The notes below the pieces were generated by a model. It did no database searches. It was not told the origin of the DNA and saw only the letters and a program-made list of their open reading frames with translations. 64,000 nucleotides of DNA from Physcomitrium patens (lineage: Eukaryota; Streptophyta; Bryopsida; Funariales; Funariaceae), in assembly GCF_000002425.4 (NCBI RefSeq), contig NC_037266.1, positions 8,225,818 through 8,289,817 of the forward strand. Direction: 5' to 3'. The translations under genes were made by a program, and so were the position numbers. Below are positions 1 through 11,122 of the stretch, in pieces. How positions within the stretch are numbered: position 1 is the first letter of the stretch; each line of letters starts with the position of its first letter.

Positions 1-328
1 GGGATGTGTGTGTGTTGGAACTCAGTGCATCATCCTCAGTGCTCTCACACCCAAAGCCCCGCTGCCTCCCGTTTCCTCCACATTCCGCCCCACCCATTCC
101 TTCCTCCCTTGCTTGCTTGCTGCGACTGCATCATTGAATGGAGGCAAGCATGTGGTCTGTCTTCCTGTTGACCATTCTTGGCAACTGACTGACTGCAGGA
201 AGGAAGGAAGCCCAGCCAGCTCCCTCCCTCCCTGGACTCACTCACTCACTCTGCCACTCTGTCTCCTGCATCATCCCCACAAGGACTGACTGAGTGACTG
301 CCTGCCTGCCTGCGGGAGGGAGGGAGCC
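1..328 (+). promoter_or_regulatory. CT-rich 5' leader-like sequence
   Basis: This stretch is much richer in C and T than the DNA that follows and is built of short runs such as gcttgctt, ccctccctcc, ctcactcact and ctgcctgcctg. Such CT-rich runs are common in plant 5' untranslated leaders. It leads directly into an ATG in a good plant context (gagccATGGCT) at 329. An open frame at 8-289 exists but has no recognisable content and is probably incidental. The transcription start would lie before or within this stretch. Reading it as a leader is an inference. Confidence 0.4.
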
Positions 329-360
329 ATGGCTGTGAAGAAGCAGACTAAGACTGGCTG
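329..360 (+). CDS. Candidate first coding exon of an unidentified gene
   Basis: An ATG in strong context opens 32 bases encoding the 10 residues MAVKKQTKTG plus two bases of a split codon, followed at once by a consensus splice donor (gtgagt) at 361. The short lysine-rich N-terminus is not enough to name a family. No downstream exon can be joined to it with confidence: the best later candidate exon (4397-4471) needs an incoming phase-1 intron, whereas this exon ends in phase 2, so at least one exon between them would be required. The gene could equally continue elsewhere through a very long intron. What I see is the start context, the donor and the leader; that it is a gene is inference. Confidence 0.35.
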
Positions 361-661
361 GTGAGTGAGTTGGGACGGGGAGGGGGGGGGGGGGGGGGGG
401 GGTGCAACCCTAAGGAGGCTTTTAAGGACTTACTACAACTCAATTAGATTAGATGAGGGAGGACAATGCAACATGAATGCAATGAATGAATTAATGAATG
501 AAACAAGTGGACGGAAGGGGTATTTTTCGTTATGCTCTTGAGTTTAGTTTAATGCTGTAGCCCTCTTTGTGTGATACTCTTGTTTGTGCAAAATACAGTT
601 TCAAATCAATTGTTTATTTAATTTTGAGATTAGGTATTTTTTTAATTAGAGTGATAATTTT

Positions 662-667
<6 letters not shown>

Positions 668-724
<57 letters not shown>
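668..724. repeat. (TA)n(TG)n compound microsatellite
   Basis: About 35 bases of TA repeat pass directly into about 22 bases of TG repeat. The same compound arrangement recurs at 9,254-9,297 and 61,543-61,590, so it is a characteristic simple repeat of this genome. Confidence 0.9.
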
Positions 725-2599
725 TTGTTGTAAGCCAATATATTTTACCATATTCAGTAAGTGTTATTTACAAGAAATGATGTATTATGGTATTAGACCA
801 ATTTGAATAGTTAATTTCTTTATTATTGTATTGAATTTAAATAATTCTTATTCATGTATGAGTCATGTGTGGTCAAAGGCAAGAGATTCTTTTGAAAGAA
901 TTAAGGATGAATTTATTAATTATTTATTGTTAAGGGTCAACAATGTTATTTCTTCTTTGAAGAAACATGTCACTATAAAACTTAATTGATACCACGTTTT
1001 TTTGTAATAAGATTACATATATATATATATATGTATATATACAAAATAATTTTTATTTATTTATAAAATAAAATAAAAAATATTATATATATATATATAT
1101 ATATCTTATATATATAGGCATTTACATGCATAAAAATCTATACAAGATAATTATGCAAATATATTTCTTCTTAAAGATCATACAATATAACTTTATTAAG
1201 TTCTGAAAAGATTGTGTAATACTATCATAATTACCTTTTACAAGCAGTCTCATAATTATGAATTTGAGCAAACTTAAAATTTCTTTTCAATGGCATATAA
1301 AATCTTGGTTTGATAATAGATAGTATCTCTTATGGGTATAAATTCATAAGTTTAGTTATGAAAATAAATAATCTAAATTTATTTTTAAAGATACAAGAAA
1401 AAAAATGTAATGCTTACGACTAGAAAAATTGTTATTAAAAAGTTTCTTGTTAGGAGTAGAAAGTTGCAAATAAATTAATGTGATCTTACTTTTTTGAGAA
1501 ATCGTAATTTTAAATATTATTTTTAGCATTTTAGAAATTATATTAAATTTATAATATTTAATACTTAAAAATATTTAATATACATTAAAAAATAAAATAG
1601 CTTATAGTTAATTTTTGTTAATAATAATAAAATCTATTATGTATAATTTACAAAACATTCTTTGATTTGTAATGTATAATATGGAAATACAAGTTCTTTG
1701 AGATTTCTTTGTTTTTTTGTTTGTTTGTTTTGTTTTGTTTTGTTTTTTGTTTTTTTTTTTTTTTTTTTTATCTTTTTGTAATTATTAATTTGTTTAATAA
1801 TCAGAAAAATTTTATCCTTAAGATTTTTATTTTTACATAGTAATTAGTATGCATTTGGACTAATCTAAATTCATTTTAAAAAGAGTTCATGGCCACATTT
1901 GGAGAGATTAATTAAAATATAATAATAAATAAATAAAAACTTCAATCTTTACAATAAAGGTTAAAATCACCTACCATCTATGCTTTCGAATTCCAAAACC
2001 TTGCTTATAATGTGTATTGGAATAATAAAGCTCCTATCAATCAATTTTAACATGAATTAAAAGTTAATGCCAAATATTTATTATTAACATTGTATAAAGC
2101 AAATTCATTACAAAATTTCAAAGAATTTATTATTACATAAATTCTTTGAAAGGTACCGATAAAAAAGATTTGATTTTAGAAGAATAAAGAATATCATAAA
2201 AAAAACTTCTAAGTTTCAAAAACTTATTCATTGATATTGGTCGTGATTAGAAATGATAAAAGGTCACTTCAAGATTTAGTTTTAATGACAACAAACTATT
2301 TCAATCTTTATTTTTGGTACTCAAAGCATTTATGTAAGTTACAAAAGATGGTAATATATTTTTTATTTTAGCAATACCAAGTCTTCATTCAAATGAGAGT
2401 TATAATAGAATCATAGAGTAGTATAAAAAATATCAAGTTGTATTTGAAAAGAAAAATGTTGATATATTGCCAAAACATTGATCTTACCATTTGAACAATT
2501 TTAGAACTTATTGCAAAATAAACTTGTTGTTTTGAAGAAATATATTAAAGGTAATTATATTAAGAATTATATCAAAAATTAAAAATTTATTATGTTTCT

Positions 2600-2980
2600 T
2601 TACAAAGAGGATTAGCAAAAATATATTTGTGCTAATCCTCTTTGTGAAGAAAGAAGATGGGTCCTTGCAAATGTATATAGATTGCTATAGACTTAAAAAT
2701 TGACCATCAAAAATTGATATTCTTTGCATTTTATATTTAGATTTCCTGATCAACTTATAGAAGCTAAGATCTATACTAAAATAGATCTACACTAAGCTTA
2801 TAATTTGGTACTTTTTACAGAAAGAGGCATATTTTGAAATATGTTTAAATCAATAAAACTTACTTGTGCATGATATATATTTTTATATACATACATAAGG
2901 ATGAGTTATTTCATTTCAAACTAATTATTATCAAAATAATCTAATGAATGACCTGATTTACAATATTTACTACATGATGA
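2600..2980 (+). pseudogene. Gypsy reverse transcriptase relic
   Basis: Although frameshifted and stop-ridden, the + strand keeps the order of a Ty3/Gypsy reverse transcriptase: a stretch like LFVKKxDGSLxM at about 2,634-2,670, then an [13 protein letters not shown] stretch at about 2,762-2,792, an AYNLV-like stretch just after it, and a QxLMND-like stretch at about 2,935-2,950. These match in order and spacing the equivalent parts of Gypsy-2 at 35,980-36,280, so this is an older relative of that family. No LTRs, gag or integrase are recognisable next to it. It has no coding capacity. Confidence 0.6.
2602..2645. repeat. Perfect 16-bp inverted repeat with 12-nt loop
   Basis: The left arm at 2602-2617 is the exact reverse complement of the right arm at 2630-2645, with a 12-base AT-rich loop between them. 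The right arm is part of the reverse transcriptase relic; the left arm is an inverted copy of it placed just upstream. It would form a strong hairpin in single-stranded DNA or RNA. Confidence 0.85.
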
Positions 2981-3214
2981 AACTGATAGTTTTTTAAGAA
3001 GAAAATGACTTGGAATTGCCTGTGGTCAATTAATTGAGTTTTATACAGTTAATTGAATGGACATTAAATTTTCTTTTCTGTATGAATGTATGAAAATATT
3101 ATGCAAAAGGCAATTGGTTGCAAGAATGATTAGAAGTTTTTCAAAAAGCAAAAGCTTATAATCATGTAAGATTACTTAGTATTTTGTCTGGTGAAAGCTT
3201 GAAATTTTATTTTG

Positions 3215-3240
3215 TATATATATATATATATATATATATA
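3215..3240. repeat. (TA)n microsatellite
   Basis: Thirteen TA units. A second (AT)n run lies at 3444-3472, so the 203 bases between them are bracketed by microsatellite on both sides. I do not see convincing terminal inverted repeats inside that bracket. Confidence 0.9.
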
Positions 3241-3441
3241 CACTTACATACATACATTTTTGAATTATATATTAAAAAAATTACATTTTCTCATGGGATT
3301 TTTAGAGATTACACTTCAAAGAATGTGCATATATTCATCCAATGAAGACTATAAACAAGAATTAGACACACATGTTTATACTATAATTTCTACATATCCT
3401 TTGAGGTCAACATTTAAAACTTAACTTTATTGCAATTTTTT

Positions 3442-3475
<34 letters not shown>

Positions 3476-4396
3476 TATGTAAAAATAATTTGGATTTATC
3501 TTAATTTAGAAAATATTGTTTTTCCACATATGGTGTAAGCAACATGCATGATGCTATCTTCTTTTTTCATAATTTAATTCATTTAAATCAAAAGTTTATT
3601 TCTGCATAAAGAAATATATAAAAATCTCTTCACTCACATCATGAAGTGAAGACACTAAACAAAAAAAATCTTATTAGCATATAGTTTATTAAGAAGGAAA
3701 TAAAATAACCACATGTGGATTCATCACACATGTTCAAGATGGTTCTAAAATTTTGAACATACATCCCATAACCAGTCTTTTGCATAAGTATACATACACA
3801 TGAAGAAAGATTTCTATTGATGAGCAAATGGGAAGTTCAATTATGAAATGACTTCATTCAAATCAGACTTCATTTTTCCACTATAATTACACAAAAAAAA
3901 ACATCTCGTGGCTTTGAAGAATCCACACTACCAGTGAAGCCATTGCAAAAGACTTTTTACCCAGTTTTGCTCAAAAACCAGAATGAAAGTCCTGCAAAAT
4001 GCATCTTTCAGCAACACGTGGTGCACACAAATCAATGCTGATGTCTGGAGTTGTAACGGGCTCATCATCACATACAGTACATGAGAGGCACACAATAGTG
4101 TTCATGTCATCAGTCAGTTCCTTCTTGGAGAGGAAAGCCAGGGGAATCCAGCAGCAGACAGACAGATTGTCACTGCAATTCTATACACAGAATCATACAG
4201 TTCTGCAGTACCCGATCTGCACATTCACAACGTGCAGCCCCCCCAGTGGCAGTGCAGACTTGAATTCCCCCTCCCCCCTCCCCCCTTCTCAAACTCCCAG
4301 AGATCCCTCTTTACCTCTCACCATAGCATATTGCAATGGAATCACCCAGCTTGGTGCATTGCATGTGTATGTGTTCATTATTTCCCTGCTTGTCAG

Positions 4397-4471
4397 TTGA
4401 CAAGGAAGCTCTACTTGAGGAGTTGAAAACAATGGGTCAAGGGAAACTGCAGGCTTCCAGGAGAAGCAATG
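4397..4471 (+). CDS. Candidate internal exon, product unknown
   Basis: Within a GC-richer island (about 3,930-4,620) a 75-base segment is preceded by a pyrimidine-rich acceptor ending in tgtcag and followed by a good donor (gtatgt). Read with two bases carried in, it encodes 24 complete codons, DKEALLEELKTMGQGKLQAS then RRSN, an acidic-then-basic helix-like stretch without a known domain. A following acceptor (ttttag at 4564-4569) would add six residues and a TGA at 4587-4589, giving a possible C-terminus. A different frame is open from about 4,113 to 4,426, and a - strand frame overlaps at 4,289-4,489, so the frame is not certain. The splice signals are seen; the gene is inferred. Confidence 0.25.
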
Positions 4472-7141
4472 GTATGTGCCAATTTCCAACCCCCGCAGTT
4501 GGGTTTTAGGGTTTTATTGCTTGTCATGCATGCCTAATCCCCACATGTCCATGTTGTGCTTACTTTTAGATTGTTGTTTGGGTTTGTGAAACAATGATGG
4601 AGAGTGTGCCAAGATTAAATCATCTTGTTGCTTGTTGTAGATGCAATAGAATTTTTCCTATGATGGTGTTGTACAGGTTGATTACCAAAAGGTTTTAAAA
4701 CACAACTGTTTGTAAACATGATATTAACAAAGTGGAAGAAGGACCAACACAATACTTTAGACACCTAGAATAAGCATTAAACAAGATCTAATTATATCCT
4801 ACAAAAGATATAAAAAGGTTGGATGTACTTGATTTACATAAATAGACCTAAGAAAGATTATCTATTAGATTTTTAAATTTTTTTGGAAGTATTCTACTGT
4901 AAAACTCTATTTTAATTGATTAAGCTAATATAAAAATTATAAAACATAAGATGTTTAATTTTAAACAATTTGATGTCATTGCACACTCAGTAGGAAAAAA
5001 TAAGAGTTTTATTATAGCCTTTGAGTAGTGATTTTCAAACCTCCAGGAGTAAATTAAAACACTTGTTTCTTATAAAAAGATTTGTTGTCAAAACCATATC
5101 ATCTTGTCATTGTTGTCATAGATGGATTATATGATCCTATACTAATTACGTGACAATAATATGTATAAAGATATGTTAAATTTTGATAATTGCATTTATT
5201 TCTTGTGATGATCTTACAAATTTTTATTTATTAATTATTAACATTCTCAAAGTAGTTATATTAATTACAAAAAAAATTACTTCCTTTTATAATTCTAAAA
5301 ATAATCTAAATAACCAAAAATATAAATTTTATATTACACAAACCACTCCATTTGAATGCAAGATTCCAATATTTTTTTTAGAAAATAGAAATTAAAAAAT
5401 AATTCATCTCTACTAGATTTTTTAAAATATACAAGATAAAAATAATAAACTTCTATTAAATACCAATAATCACCTACTATTTGTTCATTTAGTGTGAAAC
5501 TTGAATTCCAAATGTTTGTTCTACTTGATTATGTCTAGTATAAAACATTTCAGATAATGCTTGTTAAGAATTTTCCTATGTCTTACAAAACAATACTAAA
5601 ACACTGCTAAGCCAATTTTAAACATACTTGAAACTACAAAAATAAAAAATACTAAGAGCAAGCAATTTTCTTTCTTAATAGATAATTTTGACTTGAATTT
5701 AATATAAGAATTGTAATAAGTTGTTAAGTATTTAGCTTTGTCAAGTGCATATTGAGAAACTTGTGATGACAAAATTAAAGTGCCAAATAATACTAATAAT
5801 CAAACTTTGGGAGTTTAGTACCAATACCAATACCATGTCATTTCATTGATCCTATGTCTACTTAATCACAATAGACCAAAAATTGGAATAATTTACATAA
5901 ATCTATTTTTGACAAAGATAGATAGAAGACTGTAGGATTCTTTTAATATAATTAAACCTTTAAAAAACCAATCACTATTGCAATAATTTACTTTTTAATA
6001 TTATTGTTAGATTATAACATTAAATTTATATTAACCAGTAGAAAATGTTTATGACAAATAACGGAAAAAATTCCAAATATGTCTATGAAATAAAATTTGT
6101 CCAAATATTTTAATTGATGTCATAAGTGTATCTTTTATTAAAATAATTCTTTAGGATGTACATGCATTTTTGTTCACACTTATTGGTCTTATAAATTGCA
6201 TGTTCTTTAATATTTAGATTTTGAAAGAATTAAGAATCACTCTAAGATAACATAATATTACAATCATATTTGATTCTTATAATCTCTATGATATATATAT
6301 ATATATATATATATCCAAAAATATGAATTAGATTGTATCATTAAAAAAAATAATATACTCTATGGAAAGTAGTTTAATTTTTTGATCTATAAGCAACATC
6401 CAAGTATAGTTTTTAATTAATATAAAAAACTTTAAATTAAAAAATATATCTGATTTTTTTTTATATTAATAATTTTTTAATTCAAAATTTATTATATTTT
6501 TTTAAATTATTAAAATATAGATATTTATAGATTATTATATAAAAATAAAAATAAATATAAATATTATAATTATAATTATATATTTTTCTAATAAGATGTA
6601 AAAAAAATGGTTAATTTAAAATTTTATTATAGAAAAAAAATATTTATATACCAATTTTTAATATCAATAAAACTCATATTTAACTAACAAAAAATAAAAA
6701 TTAATGGACTATAATCTAAATCAGGTAAGTTATTACAAGAAAATTATATTCTTAGTAATTCTTTTAAGTAATGAGAGAAAAAGGTCAAAATCAAATTTAA
6801 TTTTTTTAATATGACCAAACACAAAGAAAATATAAATCCATAAAAATGACTCATATCAAATTCAAGAATTATTTTTGAAATTAAAAAAGACAATATGACT
6901 TTAAAAAATCTTTAAAAACACTCATCCTAATTTTAATATCCAATATTGAAAATTTGATAAAAGAACCAAAAAAAATATTTGAAAGATGTATGCTCTTAGA
7001 AAATATACTAAATAATTAAGTCCATCACTAAATATAAAATATTAGGTATAAATGAAGTTGGTATGAAATTCTTTAGAATCTTTTGGCATACAATAAATCT
7101 TAATTGTTCATAAATCATTAAAGATAATTTTTTTAATATAT

Positions 7142-7144
<3 letters not shown>

Positions 7145-7177
<33 letters not shown>

Positions 7178-7195
7178 CTATATACATATTTAAAA

Positions 7196-7242
<47 letters not shown>
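7145..7242. repeat. Two adjacent (TA)n microsatellites
   Basis: A 30-base AT run (7145-7174) and a 42-base AT run (7201-7242) are separated by 26 bases of AT-rich sequence. Confidence 0.9.
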
Positions 7243-7245
<3 letters not shown>

Positions 7246-7848
7246 GTTATCTTTATTTTTGAATATTTTTAAATGTTTTTTACATTTTTTAATAAAATTG
7301 TTATTATAAATTTTATTGGTGTTATTTTATAAAGCTCAGTGGTATTAATCACTAATTTACTTAATTAAAAATAATTTATTCAAAAATAAAAATATAATTT
7401 AAAAAAAATATTATTACTCATAAAATTTCTAATCTAATAAGAAGTAAGTCAAAGACATCTTATGGTTTCTTGTCTATTTATTAAAATGATTATAAAATTT
7501 TAAATTAAACAAAAATTATTTTTGATATTATTACACATTAAATTATTACATCTAATATAAAATTAAAAATTCACAATTACTATATAATATGCAAATGACT
7601 TTATTATGTTTTTTGAAAGTTTAAATATAAATATAAATAAAAAATTAGAATTATTAATACTTTAACATATAATAATGACTTTACACAATAAAGAAATAAT
7701 TTTCTACTTTGTAGTATTTTTTTAATTCTGAATCCTTATTAAAAAAATAACTAATATAAATAGGCCACAAAAAACAATGAGCATTAATTATTTTTAAAAA
7801 ATCATTTAAAAACAATTAGCACTATTTTTTTAAAATATATATTACTTC

Positions 7849-7992
7849 TCTAATAAATGACAAACTTCTTATTCTACAAATATAATATAAATTTAAATAT
7901 TAGTATTCTACAAGATTCAATCTAATAAATGACAAACTTCTTATCCTAAAAATATAATATAAATTTAAATATTAGTATTCTACAAGATTCAA
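7849..7992. repeat. Tandem duplication, 72-bp unit, two copies
   Basis: The 72 bases at 7849-7920 are repeated at 7921-7992 with only a few substitutions (for example ttattctaca against ttatcctaaa). The unit is AT-rich and non-coding. The two copies are head to tail without a spacer. Confidence 0.9.
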
Positions 7993-8599
7993 TCTTTCAT
8001 GCCAAATCTTAATAGTAAATTAAGTATTTTTGGCTTAAATATTATATTTAATTATAATCTAAAATAGATATTTATATATCTTATATTTTTTGCTAAAATA
8101 TTTCTTTATATTAAAAAAAAACCAATATTATAACTTACATTCTATAGCATATTGCAAGCCATTGCATTCAAGGATGACATTCAAATCTAAGTAATCTCAA
8201 AATAATTCTAAACATTATTTTAACCAAATGTATGCTCAAAATTCTTTTACATCAACATTTATTATTTTTTAAATAAAATTTTATTGTAACATTGAAATTA
8301 AAATTTAAAGACCTTTTATGAACTAATAAATTTTCTATTTAAAAATACAAGGCCAAAAAAAGATATAAGTCTACTACAAAAACATGTTCTTTCTATCCTA
8401 TTCAAATTACCATATTTAATGGAATCATATACTCTATTTTCAATTTAGATTTGAAATCATTATCAAATAAAGTCAAAGCTAAAAATGAATCAACTTTGAT
8501 TTAATTAGAAAAATTATATATAAAAGATTGTAAATAATGTATGAAAGCAAAACCTTATCAATTATAATAATAACTTACATATTCCTTTGCATCTCAAAA

Positions 8600-9255
8600 A
8601 CATCAAAAATAATCTTACATAGATTATAGGGTTGCCTTGCTACCAAAACAAGGAACAACCAACTTCTAATACTTTAACCATCAATGGTCCAAGCACGATC
8701 TATGGCAAGCCCCAAACCTCCAACACACAATTTTTGGCAATGCTCCAAATAATTTCAAAAGCATGAAAGTATTACAGATACTAAGAATTGTCATAGGCCT
8801 GGGAAATTGAACGTCACTTGCAAGGAGGACTTATGATATGTACATGCAGACACGACATTATGCTGTCGATAACTACTTGCCAACGTACCTATGCAAATCT
8901 TTTTTTCCTGTATGTACGTAGTTTTATTTTATATATTTTATGAGGGTTCAACTTGAATGGTTGAATTGCTCCTTAGGAAGGGTGGGTGTGACAATCTTTT
9001 CCTGCATTATGTGGACGGATATGGGTCTTGTTCTCCATCATTCCTGTTGAAAGTCTTCGTCCCCCAGAGCCTTGTCTTTACTTGTGTCACAGTTGGAGGT
9101 TTTCCTCACCCGCGTGCTCAATGTTCAGAACCAACCCGGTCAAACTCCTCATCCTTGATTAGAAAGCCCAGAGAAACCACTGAAACATCCCAGATGTAAG
9201 TCATAGTTAGTATTGGACTGACAGGACTGTAGTATGTATATGTATGTATAAATAC

Positions 9256-9297
<42 letters not shown>

Positions 9298-10620
9298 TTT
9301 CTAAGTGAGTTCTGTTCAGACAACTTTCTTCATGTCTAAAACCAAGACTCTACCCTTGATTTCAAACAATAAGTTCAAACTACTTCAGACAACCAAACTC
9401 TTGACATGTTTGATGTGCTGTTTGCTTGTAATTCAGAAAGACTCTTCGGCATCTGCAACATCCAGCCTGGCCCATGAACATAACAATTCACGTCTAGAGA
9501 AACTGACGTCGAGGCATTTGTGGAAAATATCAAGAAATGAGGCTGTTTCTTATTTGCGATGCGTTGCAATGGGCAATACCATGTAAGGTGACCTTGCTCT
9601 GTAACGTACAGAATTGCTACCTGAAAGGAACTCTTTAGAAACTTATCTCAAGATTCCAACACTCAATCTGTGTAGTGTACCACCCGGAGTTCTATTTCAT
9701 CCTGACCTAGAAACATCTCAAGCTCATGCTCCAACCATAGCGTACGCATGACGATTACTTCATCAACAGAGACAAGTCGACAAGATGCTATAGTTGCCCC
9801 CAACCCGAGAAAATGGTCGGGGACAGGGCCAGTGAAGATGAGATAATATTCACGTCAAGGTTGAGTAAGAGCTACACGAAGGAAAGGATATTTCATCTCT
9901 TCATCCTGCTTCAGCGTTCTTTAGATCATTTCTCCAAGGACACTCTGACTGGAAATCCTCAAAATGCTCCCACAATGAAATCGGATTAAATATGTTGCGG
10001 TGTCCGAGACTCACATTCGAGACGGCTCTAAAAACATGGAAATCATTACTTAGTTCCAGCTGCAACTGTGAACGAAGCAATATATTTTACTGCAGCCTAC
10101 AGTACTTGGGTCATCCTTGAAATTTTCCAACGTACACAGCACGCACTTGAAACTAGATTACTGCGTTGTGGAAGAATGGATACCTACTGGACAAGCGTAT
10201 GGTGATGCTCCTTACCACAACTCCACTTGCAGCACTGCTACATTCATAGTAGTCTATAATCTTCACAGATTGATTTTTTCTCACACTTGAGCTCCGATGT
10301 AACCAAGTATTCCTTGATCTAGTAGTCCCCTGAAGTCCACTCCACTATTCATTGCATTCGACTGATATTGGCGTTGATCCATGCAAATTTTGCACTCTTG
10401 GATCGTCGAGACTCCATGTTTCCATGTTCGTTGCTTCAAGGAGCTTCGTAAGCTTGAAAGACACGATCTTAACTCATATAAAGAGACCATTGTCTCGTCA
10501 GCTCGCCTAGATGGTTTTCTGCAGCCAAGTGGTGTGTGGGCTTTGAGGAGATACACATTCTAAGTGATGAGTTTTGAGGTAGCTCCCCGAACTTTTAGAG
10601 CTGATGATGATAGCTAAATA
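8600..10620. other. GC-richer low-copy island, no product recognised
   Basis: Composition rises clearly above the flanks and the sequence looks neither simple nor retroelement-like. It holds a + strand frame at 8957-9199 (80 codons) and another at 9305-9586 (93 codons), and a - strand frame at 10,281-10,556 (91 codons). The two + frames both end where the sequence reads atgtaag, so each could be the left part of an exon running into a donor (gtaagt at 9195-9200, gtaagg at about 9584). None shows a known domain. It could be exons of an unknown gene, a non-coding transcript, or the ruin of a gene; I cannot choose. Confidence 0.3.
9254..9297. repeat. (TA)n(TG)n compound microsatellite
   Basis: A TA run passes into a TG run, as at 668-724. 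It separates the two + strand open frames of the island. Confidence 0.9.
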
Positions 10621-10987
10621 ATTTAGAAAAACAAATTCTTAATTCAAAGCTTGCCGCAAGTCATTGTTCAGTGTGCGGACACAATTTTTCACTTTGCCTG
10701 TGAAGAAATCTACTGCCATTGTCATCTGACTTCACTTTGTTCCATTTAAAATACATAAGGGTGTGGGTGCTTTTTCAAAAATTGCCTAAACGAAGGTATG
10801 AAGAAGGCTAAGAAATACCAATTTTGTGATTGTTAGAAAAGTCGTTGTAATAAGTTTCACAAGAATCGATTATTTGGCTTCCGAGATGTCTTTGTATGAA
10901 TGAGTTTTGAATTTGTAAAAATGAGATAATGTCAATGGTGAAGACAAATTTAACCAATCTCTAAATTTTTTGGATGTGTTGTCAAAC

Positions 10988-11122
10988 ATTCATGTGTAAA
11001 TTTCTAATGCTATATTAAAATATTGTAAATTTAAAGTCAAGGGGAATAATAAAATTCATGTGTAAATTTCTAATGCTATATTAAAATATTGTAAATTTAA
11101 AGTCAAGGGGAATAATAAAATT
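10988..11122. repeat. Perfect tandem duplication, 66-bp unit
   Basis: The 66 bases starting at 10,988 are repeated without a change from 11,054, and the match continues to 11,122, giving just over two identical copies. The unit is AT-rich and non-coding. Identity implies a recent duplication, in contrast to the diverged 72-bp pair at 7,849. Confidence 0.95.

Larger units (their letters stand above)
361..3930. other. Long AT-rich intron or intergenic tract
   Basis: After the donor there is a run of 21 G residues at 382-402, then more than 3 kb of AT-rich DNA with poly-T and TTTTG runs (about 1,700-1,770), (TA)n microsatellites (including about 1,017-1,032 and 1,085-1,104) and a decayed Gypsy reverse transcriptase piece. 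No intact coding frame is convincing; the short frames at 567-806 and 3,212-3,424 are translated microsatellite. Confidence 0.6.
4620..8600. other. AT-rich tract without recognisable genes
   Basis: About 4 kb of very AT-rich sequence with short A and T runs and (TA)n repeats at about 6,291-6,315 and 7,145-7,242. No frame longer than about 70 codons carries any recognisable motif. It may contain relics of transposable elements too decayed to read by eye. Confidence 0.6.

Noticed and set aside
567..806. 79-codon frame with an YIYIYI/VCVCVC repeat
   Set aside because: It is a translated (TA)n(TG)n microsatellite; the same applies to 3,212-3,424, 47,600-47,794 and 60,388-60,609.
3215..3472. A fourth (TA)n-bracketed inverted-repeat element
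   Set aside because: The sequence is flanked by TA runs, but its ends do not form convincing terminal inverted repeats.
10988..11122. CRISPR-like repeat
   Set aside because: There are only two head-to-tail copies with no spacers, in a eukaryotic genome.
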